From Parahoeflea alexandrii (GTDB taxonomy: Bacteria > Pseudomonadota > Alphaproteobacteria > Rhizobiales > Rhizobiaceae): a stretch of 64,000 nt of DNA. The notes beneath the pieces were generated by a model. It searched no databases and was not told where the DNA came from. It worked only from the letters and a program-made list of their open reading frames with translations. Positions 25,135 to 36,200 of this stretch are shown here, piece by piece. The number at the start of each line of letters is the position of its first letter. Position 1 is the stretch's first letter. The DNA lies in the NCBI RefSeq assembly GCF_024105735.1, contig NZ_JAAAML010000001.1, positions 1,063,809 to 1,127,808 on the forward strand, written 5' to 3'. The position numbers and the translations under genes are program-made.

Positions 25135-25674
25135 ATGGCAACTGCAGTCGACAAACATCCCGTCAGGCGCGTACTTGATGCCGTCTATGATTTCGCCGGC
25201 TATGTCGCGGCGCTGTGCCTACTGGCCATCCTTTTGGTAATCGTGGCGCAGATGACCACCCGCTGGATGGGCATATCCGTGCCGGGACTTGCCGAGTATG
25301 CGGGATACCTGATGGCGGCGGCCTCGTTCCTCGCCTTCGCCCACGGCCTCAACCGCGGGGTCCACATCCGGGTGAACCTGTTTCTCACCGCGCTCGGGCA
25401 GCACCGTTTCTGGGGTGAGGTCTGGTGCATGATCATCGGCACGGCGGCATCGAGCTATCTGGCCTGGTACGCCGTCAAGCTGGTCTACTGGTCGCGGAAA
25501 CTCAATGATGTCAGCCAGGGGCAGGACGCCACGCCGCTGTGGATCGTGCAGACGCCGGTGGCGATCGGCGCGGTACTGCTGGCGGTCTGTTTCGCCGACA
25601 ATCTGATCACGCTGCTTGCGACCAGACGCGACAATATCGGGTCTGATCTGGTCGAGCAGAGCCATGCGGAGTAG
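25135..25674 (+). CDS. TRAP transporter small permease (DctQ family), second system
   Basis: 179-residue four-helix membrane protein. DctQ features: VIVAQMTTRWMGISVPGLAEYAGYLMAAASFLA (helices 1-2 with the family TRW...E motif), HGLNRGVHIRVNLFL, and VYWSRKLNDVSQGQDATPLWIVQ. The ATG at 25135 is preceded by GGGGGCAGGG. An upstream in-frame extension would overlap the binding-protein gene in another frame and is rejected. The large-permease gene starts 8 bp later. Confidence 0.9.
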   Translation: MATAVDKHPVRRVLDAVYDFAGYVAALCLLAILLVIVAQMTTRWMGISVPGLAEYAGYLMAAASFLAFAHGLNRGVHIRVNLFLTALGQHRFWGEVWCMIIGTAASSYLAWYAVKLVYWSRKLNDVSQGQDATPLWIVQTPVAIGAVLLAVCFADNLITLLATRRDNIGSDLVEQSHAE

Positions 25675-25682
25675 GGCGGACC

Positions 25683-26996
25683 ATGGCTGAAATGGCACCG
25701 ATCATCGTTTTTCTGTTTGTCCTGTTCCTGTTGTTGGGCACCGGCGTCTGGGTCGGGCTGGCGCTGCTTGGCGTGGCCTGGCTCGGAATGGAGCTGTTCA
25801 CGCTGCGGCCTGCCGGCGACGCCATGATGACCATCATCTGGCGCTCGGCCTCGTCCTGGTCGCTGACCGCTCTGCCGCTGTTCATCTGGATGGGGGAGAT
25901 CCTGTTCCGGACGCGGTTGTCGGAGGACATGTTTCGTGGCCTGTCGCCGTGGATGGCCAGGCTGCCGGGTGGCCTGTTGCACACCAATGTCGTCGGCTGC
26001 ACCGTGTTCGCGGCGGTCTCCGGGTCGTCGGCGGCAACGCTGACCACCGTGGGCAAGATGTCGATCCCGGAATTGCGCAAGCGCGACTACCCCGAGCAGA
26101 TGGTGATCGGGACGCTGGCGGGAGCCGCGACGCTCGGGCTGATGATTCCGCCGTCGCTGACGCTGATCGTCTATGGCGTGACGATCAATGAATCGATCAC
26201 CAAGCTGTTCATGGCGGGCATTGTTCCGGGATTGATCCTGGCGCTGATGTTCATGACCTATGTCGGGCTCTATTCGAAGTTTTCGAAGCGCTATGCGCCG
26301 GCGGAGGAGCCGCGGATGACGTTTGGCGAAAAGCTCGCCAATTCGCGGTTCCTGATTCCGGTGCTGCTGCTGATCGCGGCGGTGATCGGCTCGATGTATC
26401 TGGGCTATGCGACAGCGACCGAAGCCGCCGCCATCGGGGTGATCGGCGCCATGCTGCTCGCCATTGCGCAAGGTTCGCTCAACCGTGCCACCTTCATCGA
26501 GAGCCTGATGGGTGCAATGCGTACATCGGCGATGATCGCGCTCATCCTGTCCGGCGCGGCATTCCTGTCGCTGTCGATGGGCTTTACCGGATTGCCACGG
26601 GCGCTGGCCGAATGGATCGGCTCGCTCGAACTCTCGCGGTTCGAACTCCTGATGGCGCTTCTGGTGTTCTACATCATCATTGGCTGCTTCCTTGACGGGA
26701 TCTCGTCGGTGGTGCTGACCATCGCCGTGGTCGAGCCGATGATCCGTCAGGCCGGGATCGACATCATCTGGTTCGGCATCTTCATCGTTGTCGTTGTCGA
26801 GATGGCGCAGATCACCCCGCCGATCGGCTTCAACCTGTTCGTTTTGCAGGGGATGACCGGTCACGAGATGAGCTTCATCTCGCGCGCGGCGTTTCCTATG
26901 TTCCTGATCATGGTACTGATGGTGTTCGTGCTGATTTTCTTTCCGGACCTGGCAACCTGGCTGCCCGACAATATTCGCCAGACCGCCGCGAGGTAG
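25683..26996 (+). CDS. TRAP transporter large permease (DctM family), second system
   Basis: 437-residue twelve-helix Na+-coupled permease. Signature stretches: VFAAVSGSSAATLTTVGKMSIPEL, GAATLGLMIPPSLTLIVYG, GCFLDGISSVVLTIAVVEP, and ITPPIGFNLFVLQGMTG near the C-terminus. GGGCGG stands just before the ATG. The second TRAP operon differs clearly in sequence from the first, so it is not a recent duplicate and likely takes a different substrate. Confidence 0.93.
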   Translation: MAEMAPIIVFLFVLFLLLGTGVWVGLALLGVAWLGMELFTLRPAGDAMMTIIWRSASSWSLTALPLFIWMGEILFRTRLSEDMFRGLSPWMARLPGGLLHTNVVGCTVFAAVSGSSAATLTTVGKMSIPELRKRDYPEQMVIGTLAGAATLGLMIPPSLTLIVYGVTINESITKLFMAGIVPGLILALMFMTYVGLYSKFSKRYAPAEEPRMTFGEKLANSRFLIPVLLLIAAVIGSMYLGYATATEAAAIGVIGAMLLAIAQGSLNRATFIESLMGAMRTSAMIALILSGAAFLSLSMGFTGLPRALAEWIGSLELSRFELLMALLVFYIIIGCFLDGISSVVLTIAVVEPMIRQAGIDIIWFGIFIVVVVEMAQITPPIGFNLFVLQGMTGHEMSFISRAAFPMFLIMVLMVFVLIFFPDLATWLPDNIRQTAAR

Positions 26997-27034
26997 ACCG
27001 TTCCATGACTCCCTTCAGCTGCAAGGCTTCCTGA

Positions 27035-27778
27035 GTGTTGCCCGCAGACTTTCCCCTTGCCGATCAGCCGTGGCTGATCCTGACAGCCTTTGTCATCGTC
27101 ATGGTCGCAAGCATCGTCCAGGCAGGCCTGGGGATGGGGTTCGGCCTGACGGCATCGCCGCTTCTGGCGCTGATCGACCCGCACCTGGTGCCGGTGCCGA
27201 CCCTGATCATGGGCATGTTAACTGCGGGCCTGGGCGGCTGGCGGGAGCGTGGCTCGATCATCTGGCCGGAGGTCGGCATCGGCATGGCGGGGCGGCTCCT
27301 CGGGGTTGCCTGCGGCGCGCTGGTGCTGTCCCTGCTGGTCGATCGCAAGGCCTTCATGCTGGTGTTCGGCATCATGGTGGGCATCGCCGTTCTTCTGTCT
27401 CTCAGTGGTTGGCGGTGGAAATTCTCCACTTCCAGCCTCGTCGCCATGGGCTGGCTTTCTGGGCTGATGGGCACCATCACCTCGGTCGGCGCGCCGCCGC
27501 TGGCGCTGATCTATCAGGATCGCCAGCCGGGCGCGGCGCGGCCGACGCTGTCGGCGTTCTTCGCGCTCGGCTGCGCGGCCTCGCTCGCCGGGCTGGCGGT
27601 GAGCGGCTGGGCGCATCTGGCTGATCTCTACATCGCGCTGGCGATGGTTCCGCCGATGCTGGCAGGGGTCTTTGCGGCGCGTCGCATCGGCGGGCGTCTC
27701 GACAGCCGGTTCCGTCCGGCACTGATGGCGATCTCCGGCACCGCCGCTGTGATCCTGATTGCACGCGGGCTGATGTGA
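27035..27778 (+). CDS. TauE/SafE family membrane permease
   Basis: 247-residue polytopic protein with about eight hydrophobic segments. The two related halves each carry the family's G-rich entrance: VQAGLGMGFGLTASPLLALI in the first and GLMGTITSVGAPPLALIYQ in the second. Members export sulfite, sulfoacetate or other anions. Start is GTG 27035 (AAGG about 10 nt upstream), with TTG one codon later also possible. It shares one base with the next gene (TGATG), so the two are co-translated. Possible role: exporting a side product of the upstream catabolism. Confidence 0.85.
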   Translation: MLPADFPLADQPWLILTAFVIVMVASIVQAGLGMGFGLTASPLLALIDPHLVPVPTLIMGMLTAGLGGWRERGSIIWPEVGIGMAGRLLGVACGALVLSLLVDRKAFMLVFGIMVGIAVLLSLSGWRWKFSTSSLVAMGWLSGLMGTITSVGAPPLALIYQDRQPGAARPTLSAFFALGCAASLAGLAVSGWAHLADLYIALAMVPPMLAGVFAARRIGGRLDSRFRPALMAISGTAAVILIARGLM

Positions 27779-28719
27779 TGGGCGCGCTCAGGGCGTTGCT
27801 GCTCGCAACCGCGCGCCACGGCCGGCTGGTTCTCATCGCCGGCCTGGTGGCCGGGATCCTGTTGCCAGGGATTGCCGGCATGGTGCGGGGTGTCTTGCCG
27901 GAGCTGGTCGCCTGCATGCTGGGCGTGGCGGCATTGCGGATCGGACCGACGGCTGCGCGCGGAAGCCTTGCGGATATCCACATTTCGCTGTGGCTGGTCG
28001 CTGCCTATCAGTTGCTGCTGCCGCTGGTGCTGGCCGCTGTCTTCCTGGCGTTCGGCCTGGGCGGCACGCTGGCAACCGCGATGGTGTTGATGGCCGCTGC
28101 GCCCTCGATTTCGGGCAGTCCTAACCTGACAATCATGACCGGGCACGACCCGGCGCCGGCGCTCAGACTGATGATTGCAGGCGTGGCACTGTTGCCGCTG
28201 ACCGTCGCGCCGGTGTTCTTGCTCTGGCCGATATTCGGGTCCTTCAGTGCCATTGCACTGGCGTCCGGAAAGCTGCTGCTGCTGATCGGCTGCTCTTCCG
28301 CCGTTGCCTTCATCATCCGGCATCGGTTCTTCCCCCAGCCAGGTGTTGAAACCCTGGGGGTGATCGACGGGGTCTCGGCCCTGTTGATGGCAGTGCTGGT
28401 CATAGGTCTGATGTCGGCGCTGGGACCCGCGATCATCCAGACGCCGGGTTTGGTCGGGCTCACATTGCTTGCGGCCTTTGCAATCAACTTCTCGCTTCAG
28501 ATTGCAGCCTTCATGCTGACCGGCGGGCGAGGCCATGAGCGTTCGCGGGTGGCCTGGTCGATCATCGCGGGAAACCGCAACATCGCGCTTTTCCTGGTCG
28601 CACTTCCAGCCGCCATGACCGACCCGCTTCTGCTGTTCATCGGCTGCTACCAGATCCCGATGTACCTGACGCCGATCCTGATGCGGCCTCTCTACGCAGG
28701 CCGCATGGAAGCGCGGTGA
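27778..28719 (+). CDS. Polytopic membrane protein, possibly SBF-like (bile-acid:Na+ symporter fold)
   Basis: 313-residue protein with nine or ten hydrophobic helices and few charged residues. The regular helix spacing, the crossover-like segment MAAAPSISGSPNLTIMTGHDP and the late SIIAGNRNIALFLVALPAA stretch resemble the bile-acid:Na+ symporter/arsenite-exporter fold, where such breaks bind Na+. The family match is by pattern only. ATG 27778 is chosen over GTG 27775. Last gene of the operon and fused by overlap to the TauE/SafE gene, which suggests a related transport job. Confidence 0.6.
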   Translation: MGALRALLLATARHGRLVLIAGLVAGILLPGIAGMVRGVLPELVACMLGVAALRIGPTAARGSLADIHISLWLVAAYQLLLPLVLAAVFLAFGLGGTLATAMVLMAAAPSISGSPNLTIMTGHDPAPALRLMIAGVALLPLTVAPVFLLWPIFGSFSAIALASGKLLLLIGCSSAVAFIIRHRFFPQPGVETLGVIDGVSALLMAVLVIGLMSALGPAIIQTPGLVGLTLLAAFAINFSLQIAAFMLTGGRGHERSRVAWSIIAGNRNIALFLVALPAAMTDPLLLFIGCYQIPMYLTPILMRPLYAGRMEAR

Positions 28720-29033
28720 GAACACCCGCCATTCCGGCAGAGTTCAATGGATTTGCATCCGCAGCAGCGCGCAAGCCGATCCCGGCTCGGAACCCCGCCA
28801 AGATGGAATCGTGAAGCGGCTGCAGCCAACTGAACCATCTGAAACAGGAAACGTCCAGACAGTGCCTCCGGAACCCGGGCGCGTTTCGGTCGAGTATTCA
28901 CCAACCTCTAGACCGGATCATTCGTTGGAGTCGTGACGTAATTCAGACCTTGAATATGCAACTTTAAGCATGCTTGCCGAAGGATGGTTTGATGTATAAC
29001 TAATGAGGGGCAAATTTTCAGGGGCATATTTTT
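28720..29033. other. Intergenic region upstream of the response regulator
   Basis: 314 bp with no credible coding region. The last 100 bp are AT-rich relative to the surroundings (around TATAACTAATGAGGGG and a run of T before the start) and must hold the promoter of the following gene. No clear terminator follows the upstream operon. Confidence 0.5.
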
Positions 29034-29684
29034 TTGAAAGACAGACGAATTGCTATCGTCGACGAGCATCAACTCTTCCTTGATGGGATGCGAAATCTGT
29101 TGCTTTCCTTCAGTCTTGTGTTCGCTGTAACCACCTTTAACACTCCCGACGATCTCCTGTCAGATCTGGATACTGGGAACACATATGATCTCATCGTGAC
29201 TGATGCCATGATGACCAAGGCGGATGGCCCGTCTCTGGTTGATGCCCTGGTTTCCAGAGCGTTGAAAATCCCGGTTCTGTTCCTGTCCGGATCTGACGAT
29301 CCGTTGTCCTTCGCTGAAATCATGAAGGGTGGCGCCAGCGGTTCCATCTCCAAAAAAGCCGACAAGACCATGTTTTTCCAGGCCGTGGAAACGGTGATGG
29401 GTGGCGGTGTGTTTACTGATCTGGAAGACAGCGCGCTGGTGCCGGTCTCGACCGGACTGCGTTATGGCGCTGCGGAGGACCATGCGTCAGTGCCGAAACT
29501 GAGCGGACGTCAGCTCGAAATCCTGCAGCACATACGGCGTGGCATGTCGAACAAAGACGTGGCAGTGCATCTCTTGATCAGTGAAAACACCGTCAAGAGT
29601 CACCTCAAGCTGATGTTTCGCCAACTTGGCGTTACCAAGAGAACAGCCTGCATCCAAAAAGCCCAGCACTATGGATTGATCTGA
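29034..29684 (+). CDS. LuxR/NarL-type response regulator (orphan)
   Basis: 216-residue two-domain regulator. Receiver domain, residues 1-120: acidic pocket Asp10/Glu11, phosphoacceptor Asp57 in LIVTDAMM, the Ser in VLFLSGSDD and the Lys in SISKKADK. C-terminal LuxR helix-turn-helix (LSGRQLEILQHIRRGMSNKD, then ISENTVKSHLKLMFRQLGV). Start is TTG at 29034 with AGGGGC about 9 nt upstream, suggesting low expression. No sensor kinase gene is in the window. It sits 529 bp upstream of the giant adhesin gene on the same strand and is a good candidate for controlling it; this is positional inference. Confidence 0.88.
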   Translation: MKDRRIAIVDEHQLFLDGMRNLLLSFSLVFAVTTFNTPDDLLSDLDTGNTYDLIVTDAMMTKADGPSLVDALVSRALKIPVLFLSGSDDPLSFAEIMKGGASGSISKKADKTMFFQAVETVMGGGVFTDLEDSALVPVSTGLRYGAAEDHASVPKLSGRQLEILQHIRRGMSNKDVAVHLLISENTVKSHLKLMFRQLGVTKRTACIQKAQHYGLI

Positions 29685-30213
29685 AGCCCGTATGTGCTTT
29701 CTCAATACGCTACCGCTCAAAAATCATCTGACTTCATCGTGCCGATTTGAAGCGGAAATGGCGTGAGTCGCTTGCAAATACTTGGTGGGTTTTTTCGGCT
29801 TGGCGCGTTTGAGTTGAGGCAGTTTGAGTGTGTTCATTTTTAAACAATGTGTTTTCTTCCCCGGATTGATTGATTCCGAGCGAAAAAATCAATAATAACA
29901 TGAGTTTGGGGCAAGTGTCCGATCTCGGTTTCGCTCTTAACCAGAATTGACGCAGACATCCATAACCACCCGTTCGGGTTATTGCCGGTCAAGATGTCGC
30001 ACCGTAGTCTGTTAGCAATCGGTTAACGCCATCCAAAAAAGCGTTTTCGGGGGTAGGGGGGTAGAATCCATCGACCGGACTAAGGTTTGCGAATGGATTT
30101 TGCTGGACAAGATGTGCAATGTCGACTGGCAACACTGTTTGCCAGAGCGCTCTTTTATTGTCTTGCAGCAACCCTGTTGGCTTCGTTGACGACGAATCCC
30201 AAGGGGAAATGCC
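29685..30213. other. Long leader region upstream of the adhesin gene
   Basis: 529 bp, AT-richer than its neighbours, no credible coding region. It contains a candidate promoter (29870-29898), a short hairpin ACCCG-TT-CGGGT (29968-29979), a G-run near 30049-30061, and AAGGGG seven bases before the adhesin ATG. If the promoter is right the 5' leader is about 300 nt, which leaves room for post-transcriptional control. Confidence 0.5.
29870..29898 (+). promoter_or_regulatory. Candidate sigma70-type promoter of the adhesin gene
   Basis: TTGATT (29870-29875), 17-bp spacer, TAATAA (29893-29898). Both hexamers match the consensus at four or five positions with ideal spacing. An overlapping second TTGATT starts four bases earlier. 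The start point would be near 29905. Confidence 0.4.
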
Positions 30214-33200
30214 ATGTCTGACGAAAACAATATTCTCGCAAACGGTGGTTTCGAAGCAACTACGGCAGATGAGGCGACAAACTCGGTTGATCACGGTACC
30301 TGGTACACCGCAGACGCCATCGAAGGCTGGAGCGCCACCGAAGGTAGTATTGAAATCCAGTCAAGATCCTTTGGACCGACAGACGCCACTGGCATCCTCT
30401 CCTCTGGCGCAGTGCTCGAACTCGATAGCCATGACTACCGTAGCAATTGCTGGTTCGGCCGGCGCGACAATGCGGACAGCACGGTTGCTCAATCCTTCAC
30501 CCTAGACACGGATGGCACGTTTGAGTTGGGGTTCAGCTATGCCGCGCGCGCAACCACAAAAACCAGCGACTTTTCCGTGTCGATACTGGATGCCAGTGGC
30601 GCGGTTGTCTTTTTCCAGGAGTTTTCCGGGCATGAGGGCAACCTCGAGGTCGCCTGGCAGCGCTTCACCCAAGACCTCGAACTGAGCGCCGGTGATTACA
30701 CACTGGCTTTTTCGTCGGCTGAATATGCCGACCGCGATACCATCGGCGCTTTGATCGACAATGTCAGCTTCATCGATACCGGTCCGAAGGCGCAAAGCGA
30801 TGCCTATGCACTCGATCTCGGGGTCAGCGAGATCCTAAACGTCGAGGCGACGGTTGGGACCGACACGCGGGATGTGACCGTTCTGGACGAGGATTTTTCA
30901 GGTGAGCGTCATCTGACGCGCCTGGAAACGATTGCCGACAGCGATCTTGTCGGCAAGAATGGAGCGGCATTCTCCAATTCCCGCGCCGATGGCGTATTGC
31001 TGTTCAACACCGTTGATGTGTCCATGCTCGACACCGGGACGCTGTCCTTCACGATCGAGACCGACGGCAAGAACCGCAGCGGCTTCGAGGCCGCCGACAG
31101 CCGCTATGGCGACTATGTGCGCGTCGAGATCAGCGTCGACGGCGGCGAGTTCATGCTGCTCGACATGTTTGAGGTCCGCCAGGAAGACCTTGGTCTGCGA
31201 GGCGACCAGCAGACCTTCGTCGGCAGCCTGACCGGCCAAACCTTCACCTCTCAAAGCAGCGCGCTTTCCTACGCGCTGCCTGTGGGCGCGACCAGCGTTC
31301 AGCTGCGCTTCATCACCGAGCTGTCGTCCAGCGACGAGATCATCAAGTTCGACGATGTTCTTATTCAGGGTGAGGAATCCTTCGAAACAGGCTATGCGAC
31401 CGGCCTTCTTTCGAATGACACAGATGGCAATGGCGAGGCGCTGGAAATCATCTCGGCCGAAGGCACCGGCCTGTTCAGCTATGCCGATGAAGACGTCACT
31501 GTGCTCGATGAGAATTTCGATAATGCCGGCCGGCATCTGGACGATCTTGATACTGTTGAAGAAAGCAATTTGCGGGGCCGGAATGGCGTTGCCCAGGCGA
31601 CCTCGCGTGGCGACGGGGAACTGGAGTTCGCAGAAGTCGATATCGCCGGGCTTGGCGGAGAAACCTTCTCTTTCTCCCTCAATGCCGATGCTCTTGGCTG
31701 CAACCGGTTTGAATCCTATGGCTGGGCGCGCGATTTCGTCAAGGTCGAGGCCCGTTTCGACGACGGCTCCTACCAGACCATCGATACTTTCGACGTCGAA
31801 TGGCGTACTGGACAGCAGATCTTCGTCGGTCGGAACAGCGGCCAGGAAGTGGCTGTCAGCGATGGGTTCGTCAACCTCTCCTATGACCTGTCGGCACTGG
31901 CCGGTGACGCGGCAACCGCCCAGATCCGCCTGATTGCGGAAGTTTCATCCTCCGGCGAGATTTTTGAAGTCGACGATGTTTCGCTGGTCGGCACGCGCTC
32001 GGTGCGCAGCGGCGCCGGCATAGCCACGATCACGCTCGAATCGGGCGCCATCGTCACTATCAAATCCGACGGCAGCTTCTCCTATAACGCCAATGGCAAG
32101 TTCGCCTATCTGGCGGAAGATGAGGCCACCTCCGACAGCTTCAGCTACACCGTGCAGGATGCCAGCGGCAACACCGACACCGCGACCGTCACCATCAACC
32201 TGGTCGGAACAAACGAGGGCGTGGTCATCGTTTCGGCAGATACGGTTGCCGGAGTTACAGAATTGGCCGACGGGGACGGAGCGGTCCTTTCCGACACGGG
32301 CACGATTGTCTTCTCCGATGTCGATCTGATCGATGTTCATACGGTAACAGTCACGCAGGAAACGGCCTATGACAGCCTGCTTGGCGATGTCGCCGCGCGC
32401 GGTGCGCTGACCGCCGTGGTTTCCGATCCGTCTACCGGTGATGGCACCGGCGCTGTCACGTGGACCTTTCAGGTCGACAACAGTGCGATTGAGGATCTGG
32501 GCGAAAACCGGACCGTCACCCAGGCTTACACGGTGACCATCGATGATCAGCAAGGCTCGGCGGTCACACGAACCATAGTCGTGACAATCACGGGTGTTGG
32601 CGTGGGTTCGCTCGTCTTTGGCGATGACGACACGGCCATCGATACCGGAGATGGTGACAACTCCGTTACCACAGGCTCTGGCGATGACAGCGTGACGGTC
32701 GGCGATGGCGACAACACCATCGATGCCGGCGATGGCACCAACACGGTTGCAGCGGGCGGTGGCTCGAACACGATCACCACGGGCACCGGCAATGACACGG
32801 TGACGGCCGGCGACGGCGGAAACACGGTTGATGCGGGTGAGGGCGATAACGCGGTCACTACCGGTTCGGGTAATGACAGCGTCACCGTCGGCGATGGCGA
32901 CAACACCATCGATGCCGGCGATGGCACCAATACGGTTGCGGCGGGCGGTGGCTCGAACACGATCACGACGGGCACCGGTGATGACACGGTGACGGCCGGC
33001 GACGGCGGAAACACGGTTGATGTGGGTCAGGGCGACAACGCGGTCACAACCGGATCAGGCGACGATTCCGTGACTGTCGGAGATGGCGACAACATCGTTG
33101 ATGCTGGCGATGGAACCAATACCGTCCAGGCCGGTGATGGCAGCAATGATGTGACTACCGGCTCGGGCGATGACAGCGTCACGGTCGGCGGTGGCGACAA

Positions 33201-36200
33201 CACAATTGATGCTGGCGACGGCACGAACACGGTTTCTGCCGGCGATGGCTCGAACACGATCACGACGGGCACCGGTGATGACACGGTGACGGCCGGCGAC
33301 GGCGGAAACACGGTCGATGCGGGTCAGGGCGACAACGCGGTCACCACCGGTGCCGGGGACGATTCCGTGACTGTCGGAGATGGTGACAACACCGTTGATG
33401 CTGGCGATGGGACCAATACCGTCCAGGCCGGTGATGGCAACAATGATGTGACCACCGGTTCGGGCGATGACAGCGTCACGGTCGGCGGTGGCGACAACAC
33501 TGTTGATGCCGGCGACGGCACCAATACGGTTGCGGCAGGTGACGGCACCAACGATGTGACCACCGGATCAGGCGACGATTCTGTGACTGTCGGAGATGGC
33601 GACAACACCGTTGATGCTGGCAACGGGACCAATACGGTTGCTGCTGGCGGTGGCTCGAACACGATCACCACGGGCACCGGCGATGACACGGTGACGGCGG
33701 GCGACGGCGAAAACACGGTCGATGCGGGTGAGGGCGACAACTCCGTCACCACCGGCTCGGGTGATGACAGCGTCACCGTCGGTGATGGGGACAACACCAT
33801 TGATGCCGGTGACGGGGCCAATACGGTTGCGGCCGGTGACGGCAACAATGATGTGACCACCGGATCGGGCGATGATTCCGTCAACGTTGGCGATGGCGAC
33901 AATACGGTTGATGCCGGCGACGGCACCAATACGGTTGCGGCGGGCGGTGGCTCGAACACGATCACCACGGGCACCGGCAATGACACGGTGACGGCCGGCG
34001 ACGGCGGAAACACAGTTGATGCGGGTGATGGCGATAACGCGGTCACTACCGGTTCGGGTGATGACAGCGTCACGGTCGGCGCTGGCGACAACACGGTTGA
34101 TGCCGGCGACGGCACCAATACGGTTGCTGCTGGCGGTGGCTCGAACACGATCACCACGGGCACCGGCGATGACACGGTGACGGCGGGCGACGGCGGAAAC
34201 ACGGTCGATGCGGGTGAGGGCGACAACGCGGTCACAACCGGATCAGGCGACGATTCCGTCACCGTTGGCGATGGCGAAAACACCGTTGATGCCGGCGACG
34301 GCACGAATACGGTTGCGGCAGGTGGCGGCTCGAATACGATCACGACGGGCACCGGCGATGACGGTGTCACCGTCGGCGATGGCACCAATACCGTCGATGC
34401 TGGTGATGGCGCCAACACGGTCCAGGCTGGTGACGGCAACAATGATGTCACCACAGGCTCGGGGGACGATTCTGTCACCGTCGGGGATGGTGACAACACC
34501 GTTGATGCCGGTGACGGTACCAATACGGTTGCAGCGGGCGGTGGCTCGAACACGATCACCACGGGCGCCGGCAACGACACGGTGACGGCCGGTGACGGCA
34601 ACAATGATGTGACCACAGGCTCGGGGGACGATTCTGTGACCGTCGGCGACGGCGACAACACTGTCGATGCTGGCGATGGCACCAATACGGTCCAGGCCGG
34701 TGACGGCAACAATGATGTGACCACAGGCTCTGGTGATGATTCTGTCACTGTCGGCGATGGCGACAACACCGTCGATGCCGGCGATGGCACCAATACGGTT
34801 GCAGCGGGCGGTGGATCGAACACGATCACGACGGGCACCGGCAATGACACGGTGACGGCCGGTGACGGCGGTAATATGGTCGATGCAGGTGAAGGCGACA
34901 ACTCGGTCACCACCGGGTCTGGCGATGACAGTGTCACGGTCGGCGACGGCGCGAACACGGTTGATGCTGGTGATGGCGCCAACACGGTCCAGGCTGGTGA
35001 CGGCAACAATGATGTCACCACAGGCACGGGGGACGATTCTGTCACCGTCGGGGATGGTGACAACACCGTTGATGCCGGTGACGGCACCAACACGGTTGCA
35101 GCGGGCGGTGGATCGAACACGATCACCACGGGCACCGGCAATGACACGGTGACGGCCGGTGACGGCGGTAATATGGTCGATGCAGGTGAAGGCGACAACT
35201 CGGTCACCACCGGGTCTGGCGATGACAGCGTCACGGTCGGTGACGGCGCGAACACGGTTGATGCTGGTGATGGCGCCAATACGGTGCTGGCCGGTGACGG
35301 CAACAATGATGTCACCACAGGCTCGGGGGACGATTCTGTCACCGTCGGGGATGGTGACAACACCGTTGATGCCGGTGACGGTGCCAATACGGTTGCAGCG
35401 GGCGGTGGCTCGAACACGATCACCACGGGCACCGGCAACGACACGGTGACGGCGGGTGACGGTGGCAATGCGGTCGATGCGGGTGAAGGCGACAACTCCG
35501 TCACCACCGGATCCGGCGATGACAGTGTCACGGTCGGCGACGGCACGAACACGGTTGATGCTGGCGATGGCGCCAATACGGTGCTGGCCGGTGATGGCAA
35601 CAACGATGTCACCACTGGATCGGGCGACGATTCTGTGACCGTCGGCGACGGCGACAACACTGTCGATGCTGGCGATGGCACCAATACGGTCCAGGCCGGT
35701 GACGGCAACAATGATGTGACCACAGGCTCGGGGGACGATTCTGTCACCGTCGGTGATGGCGACAACACGGTCGATGCCGGCGACGGCACCAACACGGTTG
35801 CAGCCGGCGGTGGCTCGAACACGATCACCACGGGCACGGGCAACGACACGGTGACGGCGGGCGACGGCGGCAATACGGTTGATGCGGGTGACGGCGACAA
35901 CTCCGTCACCACGGGTTCGGGCGACGACACCATCGTCACCGGTTCGGGCGACGACATTCTGGATGGCGGCGCCGGTTTCGATACTCTCACCGGTGGTGGC
36001 GGCACCGATACTTTTGTCATCAGTGATACCGCGGGCGGACCCGATCTGATTACCGATTTCAGCACCGGTACTGATGCCGATATTCTGGATCTGTCCGCGC
36101 TTTTACCCGGGCAAACGGTCACAGCCGGAAACATGACCGACTTCATGCAGATGCGGATCGTCGGCGGCGACACAATCGTCAGCATCGATCCGACCGGTTC

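Noticed and set aside
29968-29979. Small hairpin in the adhesin leader as a possible riboswitch
   Set aside because: Only a 5-bp stem with a 2-nt loop; no known riboswitch pattern around it.
32647-36021. Regular short repeats resembling a CRISPR or minisatellite array
   Set aside because: The period is exactly 27 bp without unique spacers, and the reading frame continues through it as protein nonapeptides.
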